This document shows positions 25,394 to 33,341 of a stretch of 44,384 nt of DNA, piece by piece (the first letter of the stretch is position 1; every line of letters starts with the position of its first letter). The DNA is from Bacteroidales bacterium UBA4295 (GTDB lineage Bacteria > Bacteroidota > Bacteroidia > Bacteroidales > Paludibacteraceae): the NCBI GenBank assembly GCA_002395805.1, contig DGVB01000004.1, positions 1 to 44,384 of the forward strand, read 5' to 3'. The translations under genes and the position numbers were made by a program. Under the pieces are notes generated by a model, which had not been told where the DNA came from, did no database searches, and saw only the letters and a program-made list of their open reading frames with translations.

Positions 25394-26344
25394 TTATTTC
25401 TCTCCCAGCACAATTACCGCTCTGCCGAGGCCTTTTACCATCACTTTGCATGGGATGTTATACGGCGATTGGCGGAGGTATTTGGCTAACTGTTTGGCGA
25501 ATCCGTTGGCGTCGATAGCGCGTCCGCGCTCGTCGTAAACAGGAATGCGTACCTGGGTGAAATTAGCTACATTCTCCGAGGCGTACGGCATGGAGAAACG
25601 TCCCTGGATAGTATTCAGTTGGAGCCAGTTGTTGATGATATCCACCAGCTCCTCTCCGTCGAACTCGGTCTCCAGATCGACACCGGCGGCATTATTGGCA
25701 AATACTTTGACATCCATGGTGATCTCGCGTCCGATCGTCTGCATCTCTGTGAAATGATTCATGAGGCGGTCAATGAAATTATCCATATTCGCCACGATAG
25801 CTTCCTCGAGCAGAACGTCTACATCTGCGCTCAAGGAAGGTGCCCCGGTCCCGGCAGAAGCGCCGATGGATTTGGAGGTATAGGCGTCACGTGCTTCGAG
25901 GATATACGCCAGCGAGTGTTTGGGACCGAAGTCCTTCATCTCCCAGCTGATTTCCAGAATGATATCGCATTTCGCCATGCGCGCCACTTCGTCGAGAGGG
26001 CTCTCCGCCAGTTCATTGCCGGCCTTGCTCATGGTCATGTTGTCCTCCATGCGGCGTTGCTCGAGGTTCTTGATCATCTGCTCGAGGCTCTGGAGGGGGA
26101 ACTCGCGCTCCGCCATCAGGTCGTTCAGTTTGGCGATAGCCAGTTTGAGACCCATATTCTCCTGTAGGGCTTGTTTGTAATTAGGCACTTTGGCTATAAC
26201 ACCCATGTTATCCACTTCGGTATAATAGCCATTCGAGATGCACCATACATCGGACGGAATGACCATCAGTTCGGGTTTCTTGATCTGTGCGCTCGCAACG
26301 ATCGCTACCAGCGCCACTGCGAGAGTGAAAATATATCGCTTCAT
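25394..26344 (-). CDS. DUF6175 family exported protein
   Basis: This 316-residue protein has a signal peptide (MKRYIFTLAVALVAIVASA) and begins QIKKPELMVIPSDVWC, followed by VPNYKQALQENMGLKLAIAKLND, a start I associate with the Bacteroidota family DUF6175. Further landmarks are CDIILEISWEMKDFGPKHS and the C-terminal GLGRAVIVLGEK. The fold seems similar to CsgG/LPP20-type periplasmic proteins: an early basic strand, a helix with 'LMAEREFPLQSLEQ', then a 'DAYTSKSIGAS' strand. No function is established. It is in the middle of the seven-gene exported-protein operon. Confidence 0.8.
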   Translation of the reverse strand: MKRYIFTLAVALVAIVASAQIKKPELMVIPSDVWCISNGYYTEVDNMGVIAKVPNYKQALQENMGLKLAIAKLNDLMAEREFPLQSLEQMIKNLEQRRMEDNMTMSKAGNELAESPLDEVARMAKCDIILEISWEMKDFGPKHSLAYILEARDAYTSKSIGASAGTGAPSLSADVDVLLEEAIVANMDNFIDRLMNHFTEMQTIGREITMDVKVFANNAAGVDLETEFDGEELVDIINNWLQLNTIQGRFSMPYASENVANFTQVRIPVYDERGRAIDANGFAKQLAKYLRQSPYNIPCKVMVKGLGRAVIVLGEK

Positions 26345-26349
26345 AATTT

Positions 26350-26368
26350 TACAATTTGAAATTTGAAA
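26350..26368. repeat. Period-7 TTTGAAA repeat
   Basis: TTTGAAATTTGAAATT in the 24-base gap between DUF6175 and the lipoprotein gene. Confidence 0.6.
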
Positions 26369-26863
26369 TTAATATCTGCCTTCTTTTGGGATGATACCGT
26401 CTTCCTGCAGTTTTTTCTTGATACCCGCGCGGTCAACGGTCACGGTACCGGTTTCGATCATCTGCCGTCCGTCGCGCTCGTATCGGGTGGTAACAACACG
26501 TCGTTTGGAATAATTGGTGAACTCTTTCCATGGGCCTCCGTCACGGAAGAAGGCATTCCAATAATCCTCATATTTCTCCTGTGCATTCATATCGAGGCAG
26601 AGCGGCTTGAGGTCGGAGACACCATTATTGGCGGCTTTGATCCCGTCGAAAATGATCTCTTTCACCACCTTGCGCTGAGCATCGTAGAAGGCAGTGACAG
26701 CATCCTTGGAGCGCACTTGGGTACGAACGACGTAGACACCCTCGTAGGTGGAACTGAGCAGCTGGCTCGGCATGTCGTAATAGACCTGCGAATGGCGCGA
26801 ACCGCAGCCGGCAGATAGAAGTACCAAGGTACAAAGTACAACGTACAAAGTAATCTTTTTCAT
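26369..26863 (-). CDS. Lipoprotein, paralogue of the next gene
   Basis: This 164-residue lipoprotein (lipobox LLSAGC, Cys20) shares its plan with the gene at 26879-27376: a YVVR/YLVK strand, an Ala/Gln-rich helix, a Y.DY...FF..GG segment, and a C-terminal V.V...GIKKKLQEDGII strand-helix. They are probably an old tandem duplication. I know no function; the fold recalls LPP20-type lipoproteins. The signal peptide MKKITLYVVLCTLVLL is encoded by a period-7 DNA repeat (26818-26850), so repeat DNA supplies an export signal here. It is in the exported-protein operon. Confidence 0.75.
   Translation of the reverse strand: MKKITLYVVLCTLVLLSAGCGSRHSQVYYDMPSQLLSSTYEGVYVVRTQVRSKDAVTAFYDAQRKVVKEIIFDGIKAANNGVSDLKPLCLDMNAQEKYEDYWNAFFRDGGPWKEFTNYSKRRVVTTRYERDGRQMIETGTVTVDRAGIKKKLQEDGIIPKEGRY
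26818..26850. repeat. Period-7 ACTTTGT repeat encoding a signal peptide
   Basis: On the minus strand TACTTTGT, ACGTTGT, ACTTTGT, ACCTTGG run through codons 4-14 of the lipoprotein. The same word is intergenic at 19192-19216. Confidence 0.85.
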
Positions 26864-26878
26864 AATTTAAAATAAATT

Positions 26879-27376
26879 TTAGAATCCTGAATTTAACTTT
26901 CTGATCACACCGGCCGCTTCGAGCGCCTTGCGCAAGTCGTCTTTGCGAACGCTGACGACCACACCTACCTTGTATTCTTTGCCGACGCGGACGATCTCCG
27001 TCGTGCCCTCCATGATAGAGGCGTATTTCTGGAATTCTCCGCCGTTAGCAAAGAACTGGTCGAAATAGTCTTTGAACTGGTTCTCCACACCCGGCTGGTT
27101 TGCCATCGGGCGCTGGGAGACGCATCCCTGTCCACCGCCGTAGCCCTTGAAGATGACGCCATGCACGGCGTTCTTGCGGCATTGGTTTTCGGCGATAGCA
27201 GCGCTGCGGCTGTAGGTCCATACTTTGACGAGATAGGTTCCCTGAATGGCATTGCCTGCGCACTCGATTTCATAACGGAACTGGCTGGTTTCCTTGTTGG
27301 CCTTGTTCTGGCGGGCAGTAGCGCACGAACTGAAGATAAAGGCTACCGCCAAAAGGGGGAAAAGAATCTTTTTCAT
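26879..27376 (-). CDS. Lipoprotein, paralogue of the previous gene
   Basis: The start at 27376 gives MKKILFPLLAVAFIFSSC, with Cys18 as the lipidation site; the frame from 27382 adds only MH. The 165-residue protein has a YEIECAGNAIQGTYLVKVWTYS strand region, a segment GVENQFKDYFDQFFANGGEF and a C-terminal VVVSVRKDDLRKALEAAGVI. These align with the neighbour at 26369 in the same order, indicating tandem paralogues. Cysteines in CRKNAV and GGGQGCVSQ have no equivalent in the neighbour. No function known. It is separated by 15 bases from its paralogue and lies in the same operon. Confidence 0.75.
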   Translation of the reverse strand: MKKILFPLLAVAFIFSSCATARQNKANKETSQFRYEIECAGNAIQGTYLVKVWTYSRSAAIAENQCRKNAVHGVIFKGYGGGQGCVSQRPMANQPGVENQFKDYFDQFFANGGEFQKYASIMEGTTEIVRVGKEYKVGVVVSVRKDDLRKALEAAGVIRKLNSGF

Positions 27377-27410
27377 ATGCATTAAATTTTAAAAAGTTAA
27401 ATAATACAAG

Positions 27411-28469
27411 TTATTCAAACATCAGGCAAACGCCGATCTGACTGTAATTGCTGATGGAGCGGAACTGACCGTAGGGACAGTTGCCGTGATAGGCGCGGAC
27501 ACCGAGGGCGATGCGGGAGAAATAGCCGTCGTAGCCGGGGGTGTTGTACCGGGCACCTACGAAAATATTATAGGTAAAGACACGTCGGTCTTTCTGTAAA
27601 TTCTTAGGATCGTCTGTTTTCAGAACGCTGAGGTCAAATCCGTAGCATTCGCGATTTCGTATCTCCGCCGAAGCAATGCCCTGAAAGCCGTGCTTGCTGG
27701 TAGGAGATTGGTATTGGTACTGGAAGTAAAGCTCCCAGGGGTTTCTTTGGGTATAGGGCACAAGTTCCGTGCCATTCGGATCGACGATAGACGCATCGCC
27801 TGCGTCGGGATCCATGTTAAACCACCCTCCGTGCCAGAGAAGCATCAGTCCCAAACGGAAGCAGTGGTTTTGGGCGTAGCGGTCTTCCGCTTCGTTGAAA
27901 GTGAAAACAAATTCGGTATAGTTATAGGACACATTGACTCTGCGGAGCGCATATCCGCGGTCGATGTAGCGTATCTGCAGTTCGTCGCCTATGTGGGTGC
28001 TCTCGTGCTTGAACGGGCTCCACTGGACGGAGTAGTTCTTCGCAAACCCGCGGTCGAGACGATGCAGAAAAGTGACGGTGGGCAGACCGATGCGGTAGTC
28101 GGTGTCAACGATCGGTGAGGTGCTGAAATCATAGAAGTCCATCCAGAGATTGGCGCTCAAATGCATATTGACCGTCATCGCAAAAGTGGAGTCCTTCAGG
28201 TTTCCCGCCCAGAGCGGCAAGTTGATGCCGAAGAGGCCTTGTGTCTGCCAACGGTACGGAGTACCGTGCGCGCCGTAGTCATAGACGGGGTTGTTGGTAC
28301 AATAGGGAATGTCCATTCGAGGGAAGTTCGGGTGCAGGTCGGCATAGAGACTATGCCCGAACTGCGCGTAGCGAAAGAGCCCGCGCCCAAACGGAGTGGA
28401 CGCGGACTTAATCGCACACAGCGGTATCGCCATGAGTACACAAAGTGCTATGAGCGATGCACGTTTCAT
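27411..28469 (-). CDS. Outer-membrane beta-barrel protein, DUF1207-like
   Basis: This 352-residue protein has a signal peptide (MKRASLIALCVLMAIPLCA) and many alternating aromatic strands ending with VCLMFE, in keeping with an outer-membrane barrel. The string VQWSPFKHESTHIGDELQIRY resembles the 'SSHxGDE' signature of DUF1207. Its function is unknown. The start ATG directly abuts the stop codon of the gene at 28470 without any gap, so translation of the two is coupled. Together they suggest an outer-membrane component for the exported-protein operon. Confidence 0.72.
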   Translation of the reverse strand: MKRASLIALCVLMAIPLCAIKSASTPFGRGLFRYAQFGHSLYADLHPNFPRMDIPYCTNNPVYDYGAHGTPYRWQTQGLFGINLPLWAGNLKDSTFAMTVNMHLSANLWMDFYDFSTSPIVDTDYRIGLPTVTFLHRLDRGFAKNYSVQWSPFKHESTHIGDELQIRYIDRGYALRRVNVSYNYTEFVFTFNEAEDRYAQNHCFRLGLMLLWHGGWFNMDPDAGDASIVDPNGTELVPYTQRNPWELYFQYQYQSPTSKHGFQGIASAEIRNRECYGFDLSVLKTDDPKNLQKDRRVFTYNIFVGARYNTPGYDGYFSRIALGVRAYHGNCPYGQFRSISNYSQIGVCLMFE

Positions 28470-29072
28470 TTAGGGAAATTTGTAGCGTACGCCCAGAGAG
28501 AGACCGAAGACATCATAATAGAATCCTGCCTGAGTTCCCAGAGCACCGGCGTCACAAAGACCCGCACCGAGAGTAGGACGATAGTCGATCGAGAGCTGGA
28601 GCGGGAACCAGAAATCGTATTCTACGCCGACACGACCTACAGCACCTACGAATCCCCAATGAGCATTATACCCCAAATCGCGGGAACTAACTTCTCCTGT
28701 GCCCTGTACGTACGTACGAGCATCCCATCCGAAACCACCGGCACCGCCGACACCCATATACCAATGCCATTCACCTTTATGTTCCCAAGGGAACGTAGCG
28801 TTAAACGGATCAATCCAATCGTAGGTAGCGGCTACTTGCACGTTGTGTCCGTACATGTGCCATTCGTTGCCATTTTCCCATCCGACCATGCGGTTTCCCC
28901 ATCTGTTTCCGAAATTAAAACCGGCTTCGACTTCGAGCATGTTGCTGTCTCCAAATCCGTGCTGGTAACTAAAACCGTTGAAAGCACCGAGACGGCCACC
29001 GATAGCGCGAGGTTGTGCATAAGCCATCACGCTTGCTACAGCAAGCACAACCATTAAGATAAATTTTTTCAT
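28470..29072 (-). CDS. Small outer-membrane beta-barrel protein
   Basis: This 200-residue protein has a signal peptide (MKKFILMVVLAVASVMAYA) followed by RAIGGRLGAFNGFSYQHGFG and regular amphipathic strands with many W, Y and G, ending LSLGVRYKFP. The terminal F-P lacks the common final phenylalanine, but the pattern is that of an 8-strand OmpW/OmpA-type barrel. It is the first gene of the seven-gene exported-protein string and probably carries the promoter, although I see no TAnnTTTG box in the 65-base gap upstream. That gap is occupied by the terminator of the gene before it. Confidence 0.75.
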   Translation of the reverse strand: MKKFILMVVLAVASVMAYAQPRAIGGRLGAFNGFSYQHGFGDSNMLEVEAGFNFGNRWGNRMVGWENGNEWHMYGHNVQVAATYDWIDPFNATFPWEHKGEWHWYMGVGGAGGFGWDARTYVQGTGEVSSRDLGYNAHWGFVGAVGRVGVEYDFWFPLQLSIDYRPTLGAGLCDAGALGTQAGFYYDVFGLSLGVRYKFP

Positions 29073-29088
29073 TTGTTTTTGTTTTTAT

Positions 29089-29129
29089 AAAAAAACGATA
29101 TACCGGAATATCGACATCCCGGTATATCG
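29089..29129 (-). terminator. Repeat-derived terminator after the GGGtGRT gene
   Basis: CGATATACCGG and CCGGTATATCG are perfect 11-bp arms around a 12-base loop, followed on the minus strand by seven T. The arms are units of the TCGATAT repeat family. Confidence 0.85.
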
Positions 29130-29137
29130 AATCTTTC

Positions 29138-30148
29138 TTACTTGTTCAGCGCGAGCGCTACGTTGACTGCGCAGGCTACGGTGCAACCTACCATCGGGTT
29201 GTTTCCGATACCGAGGAAGCCCATCATCTCAACGTGTGCCGGAACGGAACTCGAACCTGCAAACTGCGCGTCGCTGTGCATTCTACCGAGGGTATCGGTC
29301 ATACCATAGGAAGCAGGACCTGCTGCCATGTTATCCGGGTGCAAGGTACGGCCTGTACCGCCACCGGAAGCTACGCTGAAGTACGGTTTGCCGGCCAGGA
29401 TACGCTCTTTCTTGTACGTACCTGCTACCGGGTGTTGGAAGCGGGTCGGGTTGGTAGAGTTGCCGGTGATGGAAACATCAACGTTCTCATGCCAGAGGAT
29501 TGCCACACCCTCGCGTACGTCGTCTGCGCCGTAGCAGTTAACCTTCGCACGCGGGCCATCGCTGTAAGCTTTCTTGCGAACGATCTTGAGCTCGCCGGTA
29601 AAGTAATCGAACTCAGTCTGTACATACGTAAATCCGTTGATACGGCTGATGATCATAGCAGCGTCTTTGCCCAGACCGTTCAGGATGCAACGAAGCGGGT
29701 TCTTACGAACCTTGTTCGCCATCTCAGCGATCTTGATAGCACCCTCAGCGGCAGCGAAAGACTCGTGGCCTGCCAGGAAAGCAAAGCACTGGGTCTCCTC
29801 GCGCAGCAGACGGGCTGCCAAGTTACCGTGACCGATACCTACCTTGCGGTCGTCAGCTACCGAACCCGGGATACAGAATGCCTGCAGACCGATACCGATA
29901 GCCTCGGCGGCGTCAGCGGCGTTCTTGCAGCCTTTCTTCAGCGCGATAGCGGTACCTACTACGTAAGCCCACTTGGCGTTCTCAAAACAAATACGCTGGG
30001 TCTCCTCGCATGTCAGATAGGGATCGAGGCCGTATTGCTCGCAAATCTGGTTAGCCTCCTCGATGGAAGCGATACCGTTAGCGTTCAGAGCGGCGAGAAT
30101 CTGTTTCTCGCGGCGGTCTTGCGACTCAAATTTTACTTCACGAATCAT
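29138..30148 (-). CDS. GGGtGRT family protein
   Basis: This 336-residue protein carries the name-giving motif ASGGGTGRTLHPDNMAAGP (GGGTGRT at about 261-267), and other conserved strings: GIGHGNLAARLLREETQCFAFLAGHESFAAAEG and FLGIGNNPMVGCTVACAV near the C-terminus. No biochemical function is established for the family. The gene follows a NifU-like Fe-S scaffold gene by 12 bases. The association of these two families is well conserved in anaerobes, suggesting a joint task in Fe-S or redox chemistry; this last point is inference. Several cysteines (residues about 30, 47, 54, 92, 120) could bind metal. Confidence 0.85.
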   Translation of the reverse strand: MIREVKFESQDRREKQILAALNANGIASIEEANQICEQYGLDPYLTCEETQRICFENAKWAYVVGTAIALKKGCKNAADAAEAIGIGLQAFCIPGSVADDRKVGIGHGNLAARLLREETQCFAFLAGHESFAAAEGAIKIAEMANKVRKNPLRCILNGLGKDAAMIISRINGFTYVQTEFDYFTGELKIVRKKAYSDGPRAKVNCYGADDVREGVAILWHENVDVSITGNSTNPTRFQHPVAGTYKKERILAGKPYFSVASGGGTGRTLHPDNMAAGPASYGMTDTLGRMHSDAQFAGSSSVPAHVEMMGFLGIGNNPMVGCTVACAVNVALALNK

Positions 30149-30160
30149 AGTCTCTCCTCC

Positions 30161-30862
30161 TTAGTTTTTGCGTGGATCAATCGATTTAACTGCACCTTGC
30201 TCTTTGGTCGTGCGGCCATAAGTACCGGTAACGCTCTTGAGCGCCTCGTCAGCGGGAACACCATTCTTCACAGCGTCCATGAACTTGCCCATGTGAACGT
30301 ACTCGTATCCGCAAACCTCATTGTCCTCGTCGAGGAACTCCTTGGTGATATAACCTTCGGTCAACTGTAGGTAACGAACGCCCTTAGCCTTGGTGGAATA
30401 GAGCGTACCGCACTGGCTAACGAGTCCCTTACCGAGGTCCTCGAGACCTGCGCCGATGGCCAGACCGCCCTCACTGAAGGCACTCTGCGTACGACCGTAA
30501 ACGATCTGCAGGAACAGCTCGCGCATGGCGGTGTTGATAGCGTCGCAAACGAGGTCGGTGTTGAGCGCCTCAAGGATCGTTTTGCCCGGCAGGATCTCAG
30601 CCGCCATAGCAGCGGAGTGAGTCATACCCGAACAACCGATGGTCTCTACAAGAGCCTCCTCGATCACACCGTCTTTTACATTCAGACTCAGCTTGCAGCA
30701 ACCCTGTTGAGGTGCACACCAGCCGATACCGTGCGTCATACCGGAGATATCCTTGATCTCCGTAGCCTTCACCCATTTACCCTCCTCGGGAATAGGTGCC
30801 GGTCCGTGCTTCGGACCCTTAGCTACTACGCACATTTCTTGTACTTCTTTCGAATAAATCAT
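30161..30862 (-). CDS. NifU-like iron-sulfur cluster scaffold protein
   Basis: This 233-residue protein has the IscU/NifU N-domain signature in an unusual setting: HGIGWCAPQQGCCKLSLNVKDGVIEEALVETIGCSGMTHSAAMAAEIL in several pieces, with Cys residues in GWC, GCC and GCSG, then NTDLVCDAIN. The long C-terminal part (about 110-233) is not in normal IscU and ends with TTKEQGAVKSIDPRKN. The start ATG at 30862 precedes MIYSKEVQEMC. Together with the GGGtGRT gene 12 bases downstream it forms a two-gene unit. Which client receives the cluster is unknown. Confidence 0.82.
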   Translation of the reverse strand: MIYSKEVQEMCVVAKGPKHGPAPIPEEGKWVKATEIKDISGMTHGIGWCAPQQGCCKLSLNVKDGVIEEALVETIGCSGMTHSAAMAAEILPGKTILEALNTDLVCDAINTAMRELFLQIVYGRTQSAFSEGGLAIGAGLEDLGKGLVSQCGTLYSTKAKGVRYLQLTEGYITKEFLDEDNEVCGYEYVHMGKFMDAVKNGVPADEALKSVTGTYGRTTKEQGAVKSIDPRKN

Positions 30863-30902
30863 GTGGTTTTAAATTATTGTTTATTATTTGTGTTGTGTTA
30901 CA

Positions 30903-31400
30903 TTATTCCCATAAATCTATCTCTTCGGCTTGCCCTTCCACTAGTTTCCATAAATTACATAGATAGGTATTCAGCCGTTGCAGTCCGTCTCCTCGCGGCC
31001 AAGCCATGTAGCCGGAAGAAGAAAACGAAGTCTTGTCGTCCAGCCGCACATAGAGTGACCATGATGTTCCGTCCAGTATCTTATGGGGTTGCGTGTAGTG
31101 TTCCTTGTATTTGCCCATCTTTTCTTCCCGCACGATTTGCGCAAGGCTGTCTGCCACATAAGCGGGCACTTCTGCACGCAATGCCTCTTTCGGAGACCTG
31201 TTGGTGCTGTTAATCAGCATATAACGTCCGTCTTTCTCCAACTGGAAATCGTACCACGCCTGCGGGTGTCTCCTGCCGTCCGTCTTATGATAACTCAGTA
31301 TGATTACTTTCGGAGCGGCTTCCGAATCTGCATCCGTCGACGCGCCAGTAACCGGAGAAGAAACAAGTAATGCCATAAGTATGATTAAAACGGTTAACAT
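30903..31400 (-). CDS. Exported protein of unknown function, 165 residues
   Basis: A short signal peptide (MLTVLIILMALLVSSPVTGA) leads a small soluble protein beginning SYHKTDGRRHPQAWYDFQLEKDGRYML, which has charged and aromatic strands and ends with LVEGQAEEIDLWE. I recognise no family or motif. A good promoter with an internal palindrome lies upstream and the NifU-like gene follows after 40 bases, so it may be the first gene of that transcript. Confidence 0.65.
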   Translation of the reverse strand: MLTVLIILMALLVSSPVTGASTDADSEAAPKVIILSYHKTDGRRHPQAWYDFQLEKDGRYMLINSTNRSPKEALRAEVPAYVADSLAQIVREEKMGKYKEHYTQPHKILDGTSWSLYVRLDDKTSFSSSGYMAWPRGDGLQRLNTYLCNLWKLVEGQAEEIDLWE

Positions 31401-31444
31401 CCTTTCTCACTGTTGGTGATTTGTGTCGCCCATATTTTGCGCTG

Positions 31445-31476
31445 CAAAATTACAACTTTTTTTGCATATATGCAAG
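31445..31476 (-). promoter_or_regulatory. Promoter for the gene at 30903-31400
   Basis: On the minus strand CTTG (31476-31473), a 20-base spacer and TAATTTTG (31452-31445). The CTTG directly follows the T-run of the Nudix terminator. The palindrome TTGCATATATGCAA (31462-31475) overlaps the -33 box. Confidence 0.82.
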
Positions 31477-31512
31477 AAAAAAATGCACAATGTAAATTCA
31501 AAGTGCATTTTT
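31472..31512 (-). terminator. Terminator of the Nudix gene, starting inside the coding region
   Basis: AAAAATGCAC and GTGCATTTTT (31503-31512, 31479-31488) form a 10-bp stem with a 14-base loop and a T-run on the minus strand. The first arm encodes the last residues of the Nudix protein (KNAL). Confidence 0.82.
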
Positions 31513-32085
31513 CCTGAATTCTGCGAAATATTTCCATAACGGAGCGGCGTGTAGCGCTTGGATGATCTCACCGTCCCGTAGCATCGCCAGAACTTGTTCC
31601 GGTTCCATGATATCGACATGGATATCTTCGGTGGGTTCCTGGTGTTGCTCGCGCACTTTTTCTACACCGGTGGCGAGAAAAGTATAGGACAGGTTGTTGT
31701 GGTTCGTTGGATTAGGCGAGAGCGTCATGAAGAGCTGCCATTCGCCGCCTTCGTATCCGGTCTCTTCGCTCAGTTCGCGTTTGGCTGCCTCAAGTGGTGT
31801 TTCTCCGGGATCGATTACTCCGGCAACCAATTCATAGTGGGTCTCACCAAGTGCATGGCGGTACTGATCCTCCATCACCATCTTTCCGTCTTTGGTGATG
31901 GCGATGACGTTGATCCAGTCCGGAAACTCCAGTATAAACCATGTAGGGATTTGTTTGCCGCTTGGCAATTCAACACATTCCTGCCGTACGGACAGCCAAG
32001 GTCCGATACGCAAGATATTTTCGCTCTTTATGACCTTCCAAGGCCGATTAGTCAGGAGCGGGTATATTTCTTTCTGTTCTTTCAT
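31498..32085 (-). CDS. Nudix hydrolase (ADP-ribose pyrophosphatase-like)
   Basis: The start at 32085 gives MKEQKEIYPLL and 195 residues; the upstream extension lies inside the preceding gene. The Nudix box is GVIDPGETPLEAAKRELSEETGY, matching Gx5Ex7REUxEExGU. The layout with WFILEFPDWINVIAITKDGKMVMEDQYR and the late QVLAML segment is that of ADP-ribose or nucleoside-diphosphate-sugar pyrophosphatases (NudF type). Substrate cannot be told from the box. The ATG overlaps the stop of the GHL10 gene (ATGA), so they are co-translated. The terminator begins in the last codons. Confidence 0.9.
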   Translation of the reverse strand: MKEQKEIYPLLTNRPWKVIKSENILRIGPWLSVRQECVELPSGKQIPTWFILEFPDWINVIAITKDGKMVMEDQYRHALGETHYELVAGVIDPGETPLEAAKRELSEETGYEGGEWQLFMTLSPNPTNHNNLSYTFLATGVEKVREQHQEPTEDIHVDIMEPEQVLAMLRDGEIIQALHAAPLWKYFAEFRKNAL

Positions 32086-33302
32086 TCCCAGGGTAAAACG
32101 AGCGGTTCTTTTTGTGCGTCCTCGGCATAAACGGTTTTGATGCTGTCGCATACATGGCGGGGGTTTCGGAGTAAGGGTTTGGTGGAATAGAAACACTCGC
32201 CGGAGATCTCCGGAATGGTACGGTTAAGCCGCATCTGCCGGCTGATCTCGTTACCTTGCCCCCACGCACTTTTCGCACTCGCGTTTTCGAGGCGGTACGG
32301 CGCCATGCCGATATAGAGTTTGCAGCGGGTGTCTCGCACTTCATTCGCCCACCAATGAGCGAGAATCTCATAGTCTGCCACTTTCTTGCCGATCTCCCAA
32401 TATAACTGCGGGAGGACATAGTCAATCCATCCTTCTTTGATCCAGAGGCGGATGTCGGCATAGAGGTCGTCGTAATTGGTAATACCTGCTTTCGTTGCAG
32501 AACCTGTCGAATCGACATGGGCATTGCGCCAGACGCCGAAAGGCGAGATACCGAATTCTACGGAGTCTTTGCATTCGCGGATAGTGCGGCTGATATCCTG
32601 TATCGCCATGTTGACATTATTACGCCGCCAGTCATGGATATTGTCAAAACCCCGTGGGTGTTGACGGAAAGTAGCCGTGTCCGGCAGTTGCAGTTTGCCC
32701 GACGGATAAGGATAGAAATAGTCGTCCATGTGGATGGCCTGAATATCATAGCGCTGTACTATATCTTGTACTATAGTACAAATCCACTCACGCGTTTCGT
32801 CCAGACCGGGGTTAAAATACCATTGTTTGGCATAGCACCAGAACCACTCCGGGTGGCGTCGCATAATGTGATCCGGTGCGAGCGAAGAAGTGTCTGTTTT
32901 GGCAAGATTGACGCGGTAGGGATTTAACCACACATGCACTTCCATGCCCCGTTCGTGCGCCTCCTTTATCGTAAAATCGAGAGGGTCATAAGACTCCTGT
33001 TCGTTCCAGCTTCCTTGTGTACCGGTCAACCAATGACTGACCGGCTCCAATTCGCTGAGGTATAGCGCATCGGCCGTAGGTCTTACCTGAAGAATGATAG
33101 CATTCAATCCTAGACTTTCTAAGGAGTCTAAGAGGAAGATCATCTCGTTTTTCTGCTTCTCTGTATTTCCCACCGCTTCGGCGGAAGGCCAGTCAATATT
33201 GGCGACCGTAGCAATCCACGCGCCTCTGAACGTGATTTGACCAAAGACCGCTTCGCTCATGGAGCAAAGAATAAAGACTAATATGGCAATTGTTTTTCTC
33301 AT
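32082..33302 (-). CDS. Exported glycosyl hydrolase-like protein, GHL10 (DUF187) type
   Basis: This 406-residue protein has a signal peptide (MRKTIAILVFILCSMSEAVFG) and begins QITFRGAWIATVANIDWPSAE, a standard beginning for the GHL10 barrel family. Further landmarks are LGLNAIILQVRPTADALYLSELEPVSHWLTG, EAHERGMEVHVWLNPYRV, YFNPGLDETREWI, AIHMDDYFYPYP and GISPFGVWRNA. Such proteins have a TIM-barrel and are linked to cell-wall or other glycan hydrolysis; biochemical data are sparse. The gene lies between recF and the Nudix gene with a G-rich hairpin repeat upstream. Confidence 0.88.
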   Translation of the reverse strand: MRKTIAILVFILCSMSEAVFGQITFRGAWIATVANIDWPSAEAVGNTEKQKNEMIFLLDSLESLGLNAIILQVRPTADALYLSELEPVSHWLTGTQGSWNEQESYDPLDFTIKEAHERGMEVHVWLNPYRVNLAKTDTSSLAPDHIMRRHPEWFWCYAKQWYFNPGLDETREWICTIVQDIVQRYDIQAIHMDDYFYPYPSGKLQLPDTATFRQHPRGFDNIHDWRRNNVNMAIQDISRTIRECKDSVEFGISPFGVWRNAHVDSTGSATKAGITNYDDLYADIRLWIKEGWIDYVLPQLYWEIGKKVADYEILAHWWANEVRDTRCKLYIGMAPYRLENASAKSAWGQGNEISRQMRLNRTIPEISGECFYSTKPLLRNPRHVCDSIKTVYAEDAQKEPLVLPWE

Positions 33303-33308
33303 CTATTC

Positions 33309-33340
33309 TCCCTCCTTTTAGGGAGGGGCGGGGTAGGCTT
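33309..33340. repeat. G-rich hairpin repeat (copy 2 of 3)
   Basis: CCCTCC-TTTTA-GGGAGGGG followed by CGGGGTAGGCTTTTT, between recF and the GHL10 gene. Almost identical to 20564-20600. Confidence 0.82.
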
Positions 33341-33341
33341 T

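Noticed and set aside
27760..27776. A second sigma-54-like match (minus strand TGGCACG, GAAC, TTGT)
   Set aside because: It lies inside the coding region of the DUF1207-like gene, with no transcript unit starting nearby; the first base does not fit and the same T replaces the -12 C. Probably chance.
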